From Paramicrobacterium humi (GTDB lineage: Bacteria > Actinomycetota > Actinomycetes > Actinomycetales > Microbacteriaceae), in NCBI RefSeq assembly GCF_900105715.1, contig NZ_FNRY01000001.1:1054001-1118000 (forward strand): a DNA stretch of 64,000 bases, read 5' to 3'. The notes beneath the pieces are model-generated. The model did no database searches and had not been told where the DNA came from. It was given only the letters and a program-made list of their open reading frames with translations. The translations under genes and the position numbers were made by a program. Shown in pieces: positions 1 to 7,736 of this stretch; within the stretch, counting starts at the first letter, position 1, and each line of letters opens with the position of its first letter.

Positions 1-17
1 GAGGGGCAAGACCAAAC

Positions 18-47
18 GAAACGCCCCGGCATTCGCCGAGGCGTTTC
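18..47. repeat. 12-bp stem-loop at window edge
   Basis: GAAACGCC (18-25) pairs with GGCGTTTC (40-47). After one C/A mismatch, CGGC (27-30) pairs with GCCG (35-38) around a 4-base ATTC loop. There is no T-run, so it is either a weak terminator of a gene left of the window or a regulatory hairpin 60 bases ahead of the primase gene. Confidence 0.5.
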
Positions 48-108
48 ACATGAGAACCGTCTCCAGCCGACGAGTTGCAGCTCGCCGAATGACTGAAAGA
101 ACCTATCG

Positions 109-1746
109 ATGACTTTACCAGCAGACGCCGAACCAAGCGAAGACTTGAAGTTCCAACAACAGCACTTCCCTGTCGATGAGGACGACACCTCTTCTATCCA
201 AGCCACCGATACGCTCGACCTGGAGTGGCAAGGGATCTGGCTCCGTCAGCAAGCAAAAAACCATCGGCAGCACATGCGCATTGCCTACGAGCTCGCGGCA
301 GACGCGCAGATGAGCCTTATGCATGTCACCGGTCTCGGTTGGTTCCAATATGAGGGATCGCGCTGGGTGGTCGACGAGGGGGACAAAGCCGCAACCAATG
401 CAGTCATGAAGACAATCCGCCGACTCGCTTCCGACGCGATCGCCGACAAGGAGCTGTACAACGACCTGGTGAAGTCGCAGACAGCAAGCGGAGCGAAGGG
501 GGTACTCGGGCTCGCCGCCAGCCTTCCGGGTATCGCGGTGAAAGCCGCGGAACTTGATGCCGACCCCTACATTTTGAACACGCCCTCGGGGTCACTTAAT
601 CTAAAGACTTTCGAGCTGTATCCTCACGATCCCGCAGACCGTCTCACCAAGGTCACACGCGGCTCCTACGATCGTTCGGCTTCGTGTGATCAATGGGAAG
701 CGTTCCTCAAGCAGATCTTGCCTGATGCTGATGTGAGGGCTTACCTGCAGCGCGTACTGGGTGTCGCACTCGTCGGCAAGCAACTCGAGCACATCCTGGT
801 TATCGCGACGGGGACCGGCCGAAACGGCAAGGGAGTCACCTACGAGACGTTAGGGTATGCGATCGGCGACTACGCGCACTTCGCGCCGTCGACGCTGTTC
901 GAACAAACCAAAGGCAACGCCAACGGCGCGAGCCCAGCACTGTTCGACCTACGAGGAGCTCGATTCGTGGCCTTGTCCGAGACCGAGAAGATGGCACGCA
1001 TCGCCTCAGCTCTCCTCAAGAGCTTGACGGGCGGCGATCCGGTCACGGCGCGGGGCCTTTACAAGGATCCCATCACCTTCATCGCTTCGTGGTTGATCCT
1101 TCTGGTCACTAACCACCTGCCAACCCTCCCCGCAGACGACCCGGCGGTGTGGGAGCGCGTGCGGGTAATCCCGTTCGACATCTTCATCGCTCCAGAGAAG
1201 CGAGATCCCCAGCTGACCGCAAAGCTGCAGGTAGAGGTTCATGGGATCGTCACCTGGGCGGTGCAGGGATTGCGCGACTACTGGGAGCACGGGCTCAGCG
1301 AGCCGGATGCCGTGAAGGTGGCAACAAACGACTATGCCGCCAAACAGGACAATGTCAGTCGCTTCATCGAGGCCGTCTGCGACGAGAACCCGAAGAACGG
1401 TGGTGACACAACCAAGGAGCTGCATGATGCTTACACCGAATGGGCGATCGCTGACGGAATCTTTCGCGAGCATCGTCTGGGACGTACCGACTTTGGTCGC
1501 GCACTTGACAAACTAGGGCTCCCCGCTGTGAAGAAGAGCCGTGGGATGGTGCGCGAAGGACTGGCGATCGAGAGGACAGGCGGTGTCGTTGTCATCCAGC
1601 AACCGGCCGCCTCGGAGCGCTCCGGTTCCGAACCGCAGGAGGAACCGGGCTATCCCGCCAACGCTGCCACGGCTACAGCGCGAAATACCGATTACCTTAC
1701 GGAAGAAATGTGGAAGTCTCCGCCCGCTCCTTCATATACCGGCTGA
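109..1746 (+). CDS. P4/D5-family phage/plasmid primase-helicase
   Basis: Superfamily 3-type replicative helicase of the phage/plasmid primase P4 C-terminal family, 545 residues. A D5_N-like domain lies at about 40-220, with the family signature LNTPSGSLNL near 157-166. Walker A GTGRNGKGV is at 235-243, an acidic Walker-B-like ALSETEK near 288-294, sensor TNHLP at 334-338 and an arginine-finger region WERVRVIPF at 348-356. A winged-helix-like tail with TKELHDAYTEW follows. I see no archaeo-eukaryotic primase domain, so a separate primase-polymerase may lie left of the window. These proteins unwind and initiate replication of phages, plasmids and integrative elements. The gene is followed by a terminator hairpin and then by the repeat-rich gap, which fits an initiator next to its origin. 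The ATG start gives a full-length N-terminus. Confidence 0.9.
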   Translation: MTLPADAEPSEDLKFQQQHFPVDEDDTSSIQATDTLDLEWQGIWLRQQAKNHRQHMRIAYELAADAQMSLMHVTGLGWFQYEGSRWVVDEGDKAATNAVMKTIRRLASDAIADKELYNDLVKSQTASGAKGVLGLAASLPGIAVKAAELDADPYILNTPSGSLNLKTFELYPHDPADRLTKVTRGSYDRSASCDQWEAFLKQILPDADVRAYLQRVLGVALVGKQLEHILVIATGTGRNGKGVTYETLGYAIGDYAHFAPSTLFEQTKGNANGASPALFDLRGARFVALSETEKMARIASALLKSLTGGDPVTARGLYKDPITFIASWLILLVTNHLPTLPADDPAVWERVRVIPFDIFIAPEKRDPQLTAKLQVEVHGIVTWAVQGLRDYWEHGLSEPDAVKVATNDYAAKQDNVSRFIEAVCDENPKNGGDTTKELHDAYTEWAIADGIFREHRLGRTDFGRALDKLGLPAVKKSRGMVREGLAIERTGGVVVIQQPAASERSGSEPQEEPGYPANAATATARNTDYLTEEMWKSPPAPSYTG

Positions 1747-1811
1747 CGGACGCACGCAGTCCAGTCCAGTCCATCGATGGCATGGATGCGTGTGCAACGT
1801 CAGTTCGAGTG

Positions 1812-1850
1812 AAGTCCCGTTCTGCCTGTCGGTTGGACGGGACTTTCTCA
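1812..1850 (+). terminator. Rho-independent-type terminator after primase
   Basis: AAGTCCCGT (1812-1820) and ACGGGACTT (1837-1845) form a 9-bp stem with a 16-base loop. The 3' arm runs into TTTCTCATT. It lies 66 bases after the stop codon of the primase gene. Confidence 0.6.
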
Positions 1851-2363
1851 TTCATGCCCCCGAGTTCGAGTTGCGAACACCTTGTCGGTGGTGAGTCGAG
1901 AATTGGGCCGCGCTGCTGCCGACCTGTCATCCCCACTCTCACATTCGATGCGGCGCACACACCGCGTGCGGCCGTCCACCGGCTCCCGTCGTCAAGCAAA
2001 TGCTCAGGAGCAGACTTGCACGACCAAACGCGACATCATGCAATTGTGAAGTTCAGGAACCAGACCTAGTTACGCGGGCGCGCTTGGAGAGTTATGACCC
2101 GGAATTGCACAACTGCATCACGACGGAATTTTGGATTGCTCAACAGGCGCCCAGGATGCGCTTACCCTGCAAAATCATTCGCTAAATCATTCCGCGAACT
2201 ATTAACGGGATCTTGTCGACACTGCTGTGATGATCAAGTGTCCGAGTCGAGATACGGTAGCCGCCGAAGAATCGACGACAGCAGAGAGCGGATGACTTCC
2301 GTGCTCGGTCAGCCGACGGTGTCCGAGGTGAAGCGGAGCGGAGGATCGGCATCGTCGGAGGCA

Positions 2364-2624
2364 CCCTGGGACGGCCAGCGAGTCGTCCCAGGGCAAGGAG
2401 CGCAGCTCCGCAGTAAGAGCCCGAGGAGCGTCAGCGTCGAGGGTGAGGGCGTACAAGGACGGAGCGGAGCGAAGTCGGCAGGACGCCCGAAAGCGCGTCG
2501 GCTGCGCCGACCAGCGGGCAAGTTTCCAACGAGCGAAGCGAGGCAGGAAACGCAGCCCGGTGCCACGCTCTCTTATGCCCTTTTCCTTTCTCCCTCGTTT
2601 CGGAGCTTCAGCGGAGAAACGAGG
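2364..2624. repeat. Cluster of four inverted repeats
   Basis: Four perfect inverted repeats sit within 260 bases: CCCTGGGAC (2364-2372) with GTCCCAGGG (2385-2393); GTCGGC (2497-2502) with GCCGAC (2506-2511), loop TGC; GTTTCC (2522-2527) with GGAAAC (2546-2551); CCTCGTTT (2593-2600) with AAACGAGG (2617-2624). Such density outside genes suggests a folded RNA or a single-strand origin or oriT-like DNA structure immediately ahead of array A. Confidence 0.65.
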
Positions 2625-2645
2625 TCAGATTTGCTGATGTATCAG

Positions 2646-2796
2646 CGGAAAAGGATGGGCCCAACACTCTTGGGCCCACACCAGAACCCGAAGGGCCCAA
2701 CGGGTGGTGTGGGCCCATCGCCATCCTTTTCCGTTGGAAAGTCGGGGTTTGCTTGGGCCCACGGTTCAGAACGAAGTGGCACCGTGGGCCCAAGCA
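2646..2796. repeat. Palindrome array A: six TGGGCCCA sites
   Basis: Six copies of the 8-bp palindrome TGGGCCCA (the third begins with A) start at 2656, 2671, 2692, 2710, 2754 and 2785, giving spacings of 15, 21, 18, 44 and 31. They sit inside long perfect inverted repeats: the 13-mer at 2646-2658 (CGGAAAAGGATGG) pairs with 2721-2733; TGGGCCCACACCA (2671-2683) pairs with 2705-2717; the 16-mer starting TGCTTGGG (2750-2765) pairs with 2781-2796 around a 15-base loop. A short hairpin TTTCC-GTT-GGAAA lies at 2728-2740, and a non-palindromic relative TGGCACCG at 2777-2784. The same layout recurs in array B. Confidence 0.9.
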
Positions 2797-2939
2797 TCGA
2801 GCGAAGCGAGGGAGCGCGCGTTGACGCCCATTGCATCATGCTCATTCGTCCCCGACGCGGCCGCGGGCAGCGCGGTTGCCATTGCACTGCAACAGCGCTG
2901 GTCGCAGCATCGCGGAGACCTCATTGTTCTCCAGAATGC

Positions 2940-3076
2940 TGGTACCACTCGAGTGGGTACCAGCCCGAAATCGGCTGGTACCAATGGGTGGACTGGTACC
3001 AGAGACGTCCTTTTCCCGCGGAAAGTCGCGGTTTGGCTGGTACCAGAGTTTTCGCTCTCGTGGCACCGAGGTACCA
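2940..3076. repeat. Palindrome array B: six TGGTACCA sites
   Basis: Six copies of TGGTACCA (the second begins with G, the sixth with A) start at 2940, 2955, 2976, 2994, 3038 and 3069. The spacings 15, 21, 18, 44 and 31 are identical to array A, and the whole array is offset by exactly 284 bases. The central dinucleotide is TA at every site where array A has GC. Outside the sites, conservation is confined to GGGTGG, TCCTTTTCC, GGAAAGTCG-GGTTTG and GTGGCACCG (3060-3068). GGTACCAGCC (2956-2965) pairs with GGCTGGTACC (2973-2982), and TTTCC-CGC-GGAAA lies at 3012-3024. Confidence 0.9.
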
Positions 3077-3542
3077 GTCCTGTCCGAACCTATCGAGCGC
3101 AGGTTCAAAACTTCCCATCCTGTTAGTTCTGCCGAGAAGAAGACATGGATGCGGGGCCAGCTTTTTCCTCCAGCGGCGGAGTTTGCACCGTCCCCGCGAG
3201 CTACTCGGGTGAGCGGCAATCGGGATCGACAACGTCGCTCCACAAGACGAAATGCCGGCCGAGCAAATAAGACATGGCGGCCGTGGACTCGTCGATTCTC
3301 AATGTGGAGTAGAGCCCAGTCCCCGAGTTGAATCGGCTTCCCGCTTCGCCAACGACCTTCGCCACCTGGAGTCGCACACTTCCCGCTTCGGTTGGACGCG
3401 ACAAGCCGGATTTGCGTCGCGCAAGCGGCACAGTGTCCGGGAGGTGACCATCCGCCGCCCACGGTGGGCGGAAGATGTCCCGATGAGGACCATAATGTGG
3501 TCACAACCCGGCCACAATGGCGAGTTTTCTTCCGAAAGCCGC

Positions 3543-3646
3543 CCGCTTCCCGATAAAGGCAGTGCCTGGACAGCCAATGGTCAGCGGATGACCAGATTAC
3601 GGTCAGTGGATGGTCAGCAAATGGACAGCCTGGGGCCGGGAAGCGG
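3543..3646. repeat. Six-copy 11-bp iteron-like array with flanking inverted repeat
   Basis: Direct repeats with consensus TGGTCAGCNNA begin at 3567, 3578, 3589, 3600, 3611 and 3622, an exact 11-base period: TGGACAGCCAA, TGGTCAGCGGA, TGACCAGATTA, CGGTCAGTGGA, TGGTCAGCAAA, TGGACAGCCTG. The block is bracketed by the perfect inverted repeat CCGCTTCCCG (3543-3552) and CGGGAAGCGG (3637-3646). One helical turn per repeat puts all sites on one DNA face, as in Rep-binding iterons or operator arrays. Related GTGACCA and TGGTCAC sites occur upstream near 3444 and 3498. Confidence 0.8.
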
Positions 3647-3667
3647 CCACAAATCCGCTGGCCGTCT

Positions 3668-3795
3668 TCATCGCTTGATGCGCCTAGCGGTGGTGGCGAG
3701 ATCCTCCCTGGCGATCTTCCCGTCGACGAACTCTGAAATCAGTTTGACGGTCTCCTCGTCGGCCTCCACCGCCTCGAGCCTCCCAGCTCGCCATG
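3668..3795 (-). pseudogene. VbhA-like antitoxin remnant (C-terminal part)
   Basis: The minus strand encodes a short frame ending IAREDLATTARRIKR. Its spacing of acidic, VDGKI and arginine-rich segments recalls the C-terminal half of VbhA-type antitoxins, which inhibit Fic toxins. I find no start codon in this frame with a sensible N-terminus, and no adjacent fic gene (the only Fic gene lies 20 kb away). I read it as a decayed fragment; the assignment rests on a short stretch. Confidence 0.35.
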
Positions 3796-3938
3796 ATGTC
3801 GATGCTCAGATGGCTTAGCCCTTCCCGCATTCGAAAATATCGACTTCCTTTCTGCATGTTCAGTCTTTCCTTCAAGAACTGCGATCGAAGCCTTATGCTG
3901 AGGCGGCGTCGCTCGACGTACGCGCCCTACCGACCCTG

Positions 3939-4985
3939 TTAGTTAGTGCCTTCGTCGACGGTGCGGAAGGGAATGCCGAGTAGTGAGGCTGCTGCGCGGT
4001 AGTCGTCCCTTCGGTGTCCAATGGAGAGTGACCAGTGGTGACCGACGCCGGTAGCTGCCCATTGGTCGACCCATTCTCCAGGGTCTCTACCGAAGTCGAC
4101 GCGGCTTGTTGTGTTTCCGATCTGGAGCAATGGACCGGCTACGACTGCGCCTTCGGAAGCGACGAAGCACAGGCTTCCGTCTCGGTCTTGACCTAGTCCG
4201 AGGAGAGTAACGGGGCCGTGCTTGACGTCGAACTCGACGCTTACGCCCCACCCGCGTTTGCCGTGATACACCCCGAGTCCTCGGAGCAGTGGATCCTGTG
4301 ATGACATGGCGAGATGCGCGGGCCCATCGTGGCCCATTTCCACGACACCGTCTTCGAAGTTCAGCGCTTGGATTTCACAGAACGAGCCGCCGGCTCCGAT
4401 TACTTGAGTGACTAGTTGCGCGACGGTTGTCCTCAATTCGTATTCTCCGCTCGTCGGGATTCCCCTCGCGGTGAGCAGCGATGCGCCAAGAATCATCCCG
4501 GCACCCAGCCGCTCGTGTTGTTCGCCGTTGAGGCCCCGATGATAGTAGGCGAGCGAATCGAGCTCGAAGTCATTGATGAGCTGGTCGAGGCCGACGGACA
4601 CCCGCGCTCCCCATTGGAAGTCCTCTTCCTTGACAGTGTTGCGCAAAGCCGCGAACGAATGGAACTTGCGCGGCAAATCTTCACCCTCGACGAACAACCC
4701 GAGGCAAGAGTTGAAATCGTCGACCACAAAATGGTCGTTCGCCGTAGCACTCAACATGACGTCGGCGCGGCAGAAAAATGCGATCGGGCTCTTCCTCAGC
4801 GGTCCCAAGCCTGATGTCGACACGGCCAACCAGCGGCACATCTTCACCACCGGGTTCGTGTTCGCCGGACCGTTGCGCTGGGAGTCGATGTATTCGTATT
4901 TGCTCACTACCGCTGCTCCCTCGGGAAGTAAGTGCTGGGCATTCTTAAGAACGCCGTCTCTGCCCGCAGCTCGTGTCCCTCCCAC
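3939..4985 (-). pseudogene. L-arabinose/L-fucose isomerase-like protein, N-terminally truncated
   Basis: The C-terminal two thirds closely follow the L-arabinose/L-fucose isomerase family: DSLAYYHRG, LGAGMILG-SLLTARGIPTSGE, GAGGSFCE, MGHDGPAHLA, RGLGVYHGKRG-GVSVEF and a final GVGHHWSLSIGH block. Family members are about 450-500 residues, while this frame is 348. Its first 100 residues do not resemble the family, and its 5' end runs into IS3 transposase debris. The sugar-isomerase N-terminal domain is therefore missing and the enzyme is probably dead. The adjacent DeoR fragment may be its former regulator. Confidence 0.7.
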
Positions 4986-5106
4986 TCGAGCTCCCTCAAC
5001 CGGGCCCGCTCAGGCGCCATAAGTTCTTCCTCAAGTCCCGCCGTGTTCCTCGCGGTACCTGATCAACCACTTGCGAAGTGTCTCGTTACCCGCACCAGGA
5101 ATCGGC
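4907..5106 (-). pseudogene. IS3-family transposase OrfA remnant
   Basis: Two minus-strand frames together give the OrfA signature. The segment NETLRKWLIRYREE (about 5040-5095) matches the HTH end of IS3 OrfA. After a stop or frameshift near 5030, RARLRELEWEGHELRAETAFL and YFPREQR up to the stop at 4907 match the leucine-zipper end. The N-terminus, OrfB and the IS ends are not seen. It marks an old insertion that probably truncated the isomerase-like gene. Confidence 0.7.
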
Positions 5107-5157
5107 GACACACTTGATCGGCTTCGAAGTCGTGATCGCCTCCGGGATCTCGAACTC

Positions 5158-5349
5158 TCCGCGAAGCGAGGGATCATGGCCGCATCCGATCGTGTTGTCC
5201 TCGTCGCCGCCACCAGCAAGATGGGCTACAACGACCTCGTTCGCCTCGGAAGCTTCCGGGACATCGACGTGCTGGTCACCGACCGCAAGCCCCCGCGATC
5301 GCCGCCGCGCTCGCCAAGGCGCACGTGCAGGTGATCGTCACGGGGCTGG
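5158..5349 (+). pseudogene. DeoR-family regulator C-terminal remnant
   Basis: The plus strand encodes MAASDRVVLVAATSKMGYN, then FRDIDVLVTD, and after a frameshift near 5290 AAALAKAHVQVIVTG. This is the sugar-phosphate-sensing end of DeoR regulators (AAxDRVVLVADxSKFG, IDxLVTD). The HTH and most of the sensor domain are missing. It neighbours the broken isomerase-like gene. Confidence 0.7.
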
Positions 5350-5362
5350 GGGCTGAGGACGG

Positions 5363-6556
5363 TCAGGCTCCGAGCAGCCCGCGAGCGGCCAGGTTCCGCA
5401 TCAGCTCCGACACGCCGAAGGTCCACGGCGCGCAGTCCTCGGAATGGCCGACGCGATTGGCCAGCGTGCCGAGCCGCGGGCTGGAGATGGTCACCGCGTC
5501 GCCGATGCGATGCGTGAACCCCAGTCCGGGCTCGGATCGATCCTGCGTCGGCGCGAACATAGTACCCAGGAGCAGCACCGCGCCGTCCGGATACTGGTGG
5601 TGCGCACCGATCAGCTGCGAGAGGAGGGCGTCGATGGTGCGGCTGGACGCGGCCTGCGACGAGGAGCCCTGCAGCTCGAAGCCCTCGGCGCCGCGCACGG
5701 TCAGCGAGACCTCGGTCTCGGCGATGTCGGCGACCGTGTAGCCGTCGTCGACGAGGCGGATGAACGGGCCGATCACCGCGGAGGCGTTGTTGTCCTTAGC
5801 CTTGGAGAGTAGCAGCGCGGAGCGGCCCTCGAAGTCACGCAGGTTGACGTCGTTCGCGAGCGTCGCACCGACCACCGTCCCTCCGGACGAGACGATCACC
5901 GCGACCTCGGGCTCCGGGTTGTTCCACGTCGAACGGGAGTATACGCCGGCGGTCTCGCCGGTGCCGACGGATGACAGCGTCTGCGCCTTGGTGAAGATCT
6001 CGGCGTCACGACCGATCCCGACCTCAAGGTACTGGCTCCACAGCCCCTCGCGCCGGAGCACCGACTTCAGCTCCTCCGCGGCATCCGAACCCGGGACGAG
6101 AGAGTCCAGCGAGCCGCCGAGCGCCTCCGTCACCTTCGCGCGGATGCCGTCCGCATGCTCTGCGGAGCCTCCGGCCCGCTCCTCGATCACGCGCTCGAGC
6201 ATCGACACAGCGAAGGTCACCCCGGCCGCTTTGATGGCCTGCAGATCGATGGGAGAGAGTACCCGGGGGAGCGATTCGTCGCGCGCGGAGGGGTCGGCGT
6301 TTCGGACGAGGTCGTCGACGGATCCGATGTCCTCGCCGGAGAGGTCAGAGACCGATCCTCCGCCGGCGACGTGCTCGACGAGGTCCGTCATGGTCGCGTG
6401 ATGGGACGAGATGTCGACGGCCCGCCCTTCGCGGATCACGACGACGCTCGGGCCGGAGAGCTCAGGGCGCCAGACACGTCCGACCAGGATGGCGGATGCC
6501 GCGTCGCGGGGCAGGGCGGTGGATGGGGCGGGCAAGGGGAGCGGCTCAGTGCGCAT
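5363..6556 (-). CDS. Fumarylacetoacetate hydrolase-family enzyme (2-keto-3-deoxy-sugar-acid dehydratase-like)
   Basis: The 397-residue protein has the FAH fold in its C-terminal two thirds: VYSRSTWNNPEPEVAV, GATLANDVNLRDFEGRSALLL, KDNNASAVIGPF, GSSSQAASSRTID, HHQYPDGAVLLLGTMFAPTQDR and a final PRLGTLANRV. These motifs resemble FAH-family 2-keto-3-deoxy-pentonate dehydratases better than true fumarylacetoacetases. The ATG at 6556 overlaps the stop of the upstream solute-binding-like gene by 11 bases, so the two are probably translationally coupled. An aldehyde dehydrogenase of the 2-oxoglutarate-semialdehyde type in the divergent operon suggests a non-phosphorylating sugar-acid route. The substrate is not determined. 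Confidence 0.8.
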   Translation of the reverse strand: MRTEPLPLPAPSTALPRDAASAILVGRVWRPELSGPSVVVIREGRAVDISSHHATMTDLVEHVAGGGSVSDLSGEDIGSVDDLVRNADPSARDESLPRVLSPIDLQAIKAAGVTFAVSMLERVIEERAGGSAEHADGIRAKVTEALGGSLDSLVPGSDAAEELKSVLRREGLWSQYLEVGIGRDAEIFTKAQTLSSVGTGETAGVYSRSTWNNPEPEVAVIVSSGGTVVGATLANDVNLRDFEGRSALLLSKAKDNNASAVIGPFIRLVDDGYTVADIAETEVSLTVRGAEGFELQGSSSQAASSRTIDALLSQLIGAHHQYPDGAVLLLGTMFAPTQDRSEPGLGFTHRIGDAVTISSPRLGTLANRVGHSEDCAPWTFGVSELMRNLAARGLLGA

Positions 6557-7655
6557 TCGTGCCGTCTTTCTCGAGTGTGCGGATGATGGTCGCGGCGGCC
6601 TCTGCCGCGCGTGCCTCGCGCCGGGCGACCGCACGCACGTGTGCGGAGAGGACATTCTGCAGGCGAGGGAAGCCGACATGGCACGGTCGCACCCACGACT
6701 GCTCAATGGTCGGCAGGGTGCCGCGGTAGAAGTCGAGCGACGAGTCGTTGAGCCCGTCATCCGTCCACGCCGAGCTCCTGGCCGGCTGCCCTTCGTGGCG
6801 GGGGATGAAGCGGGTCTGTGCGGATGGCGAGACGAGCCAGCACAGATGATCGATCAGCTCGGGCGACGGCTCGCATCGGCGGGAGACCGCCAGGCCCGTC
6901 CCGCCGATGACCGAGCCGCGCACCCCAGCGCCCCCGCGCGGGGCACCCGAGAAGCGCACGCGGTGGCCCGCTCCCGGCAGCGCGTAGTTCACGTACTGGT
7001 ACAGGAGAGGGCAGTAATCGACTTCGCCGGCGGCCATGCGATCGAGCACGCGGATCGGATTGACGTCGATCACGGGCAGGCTCTTCGCGGCGAGCTCTCC
7101 GATGAGCTCAAGGGCGTCGCGCAGGCGATCCAGGGGCACCGCGCCGCGCTCGTCGGGCTCGGCACCTTCGGCCAGTGCGATCGACAGTGCCATGAGGATG
7201 CCGTGGGGCCCGCCGAGGCAGAGCATCGTGCGAAGCGCCGACGACGCGGCCACGGCATCCGTCCAGGTGTCCGGCATCGGTCCGAGGTCGGCGCGGACCG
7301 CCGACACCTGGGTGGCCGCATCGAGCGGTAGCGCCCACAGCCGGCCCTCGAACTGGTAGGAGCGCACCGAGGGCCCGACGAAGGCCGACGGATCGAGCTC
7401 CTTGGATGCGCCGCCGAGGACCTGGTCGATTGGCTGCAGGGAGCCGGTCTGCACGGCCTCACCGAGGTGCGGGTGATCCAGCACGATCAGGTCGTACTCC
7501 TCGGCGATCTCCACGATCGGTGCGGCTTCGAAGCCCTCCAGCGGCTGCACGTCCCAGCGGATCTCGATCCCCGTCGCCGCGGCGAGCCGGTCGGCGGCCG
7601 CGATCAGCGGCATCAGGCCGCGAGGGTGGTCCCAGGTCAGGCCGCGGTAGATCAT
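6546..7655 (-). CDS. Extracellular-solute-binding-like protein without signal peptide
   Basis: 369 residues with the pattern of family 1 ABC sugar-binding proteins: IEIRWDVQPLEGF near the N-terminus, YDLIVLDHPHLGEAV, LWALPLDAATQVSAVR, then an alternating alpha/beta body with GGTGLAVSRR. The protein begins MIYRGLTWDHPRG with no signal peptide or lipobox and no permease gene nearby. It may be cytoplasmic, for example a ligand sensor or an enzyme partner. An almost perfect LacI-type palindrome (7669-7680) lies 14 bases before the start. The FAH gene follows with an 11-base overlap. Confidence 0.7.
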   Translation of the reverse strand: MIYRGLTWDHPRGLMPLIAAADRLAAATGIEIRWDVQPLEGFEAAPIVEIAEEYDLIVLDHPHLGEAVQTGSLQPIDQVLGGASKELDPSAFVGPSVRSYQFEGRLWALPLDAATQVSAVRADLGPMPDTWTDAVAASSALRTMLCLGGPHGILMALSIALAEGAEPDERGAVPLDRLRDALELIGELAAKSLPVIDVNPIRVLDRMAAGEVDYCPLLYQYVNYALPGAGHRVRFSGAPRGGAGVRGSVIGGTGLAVSRRCEPSPELIDHLCWLVSPSAQTRFIPRHEGQPARSSAWTDDGLNDSSLDFYRGTLPTIEQSWVRPCHVGFPRLQNVLSAHVRAVARREARAAEAAATIIRTLEKDGTNAH

Positions 7656-7668
7656 GGCGAACTCCTTC

Positions 7669-7680
7669 GTTAGCGCTAAC
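7669..7680. promoter_or_regulatory. LacI-family operator, left copy
   Basis: GTTAGCGCTAAC is a perfect 12-bp palindrome with the central CG typical of LacI-family operators. It sits 14 bases upstream of the solute-binding-like gene start, so a bound repressor would block this leftward operon. A near copy lies at 8880-8891 in the divergent operon. Confidence 0.8.
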
Positions 7681-7736
7681 GGTATCGCTCATGGGGAAAT
7701 CGTGCAAACCGCGTCGCCGGAATCCCCCGTCCGATC

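Larger units (their letters stand above)
1747..3667. other. Gene-free repeat-rich region beside primase
   Basis: About 1.9 kb in which open frames on both strands show no recognisable protein and run straight through repeats. Contents in order: terminator (1812-1850), plain sequence to about 2200, a hairpin cluster (2364-2624), palindrome array A (2646-2796), a spacer, palindrome array B (2940-3076), two copies of CTTCCCGCTTCG (3337-3348 and 3379-3390), and an 11-bp iteron-like array (3567-3632). The 14-mer CGAGCGAAGCGAGG occurs at 2530-2543 and 2798-2811. By position next to a P4-type helicase I infer an origin, partition or transfer locus, or a structured RNA locus. Nothing in the sequence decides between these. 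Confidence 0.6.

Noticed and set aside
2094-3504. Long open frames through the palindrome arrays on both strands (for example 2094-3212 plus, 2842-3504 minus)
   Set aside because: They read straight through arrays A and B, show low-complexity composition and no family pattern, and overlap each other on both strands. They arise because the repeats have no stop codons.
2646-3646. CRISPR array
   Set aside because: Repeats are 8-11 bp palindromes or iterons, spacings are irregular or far too short for spacers, and no cas gene is in the window.
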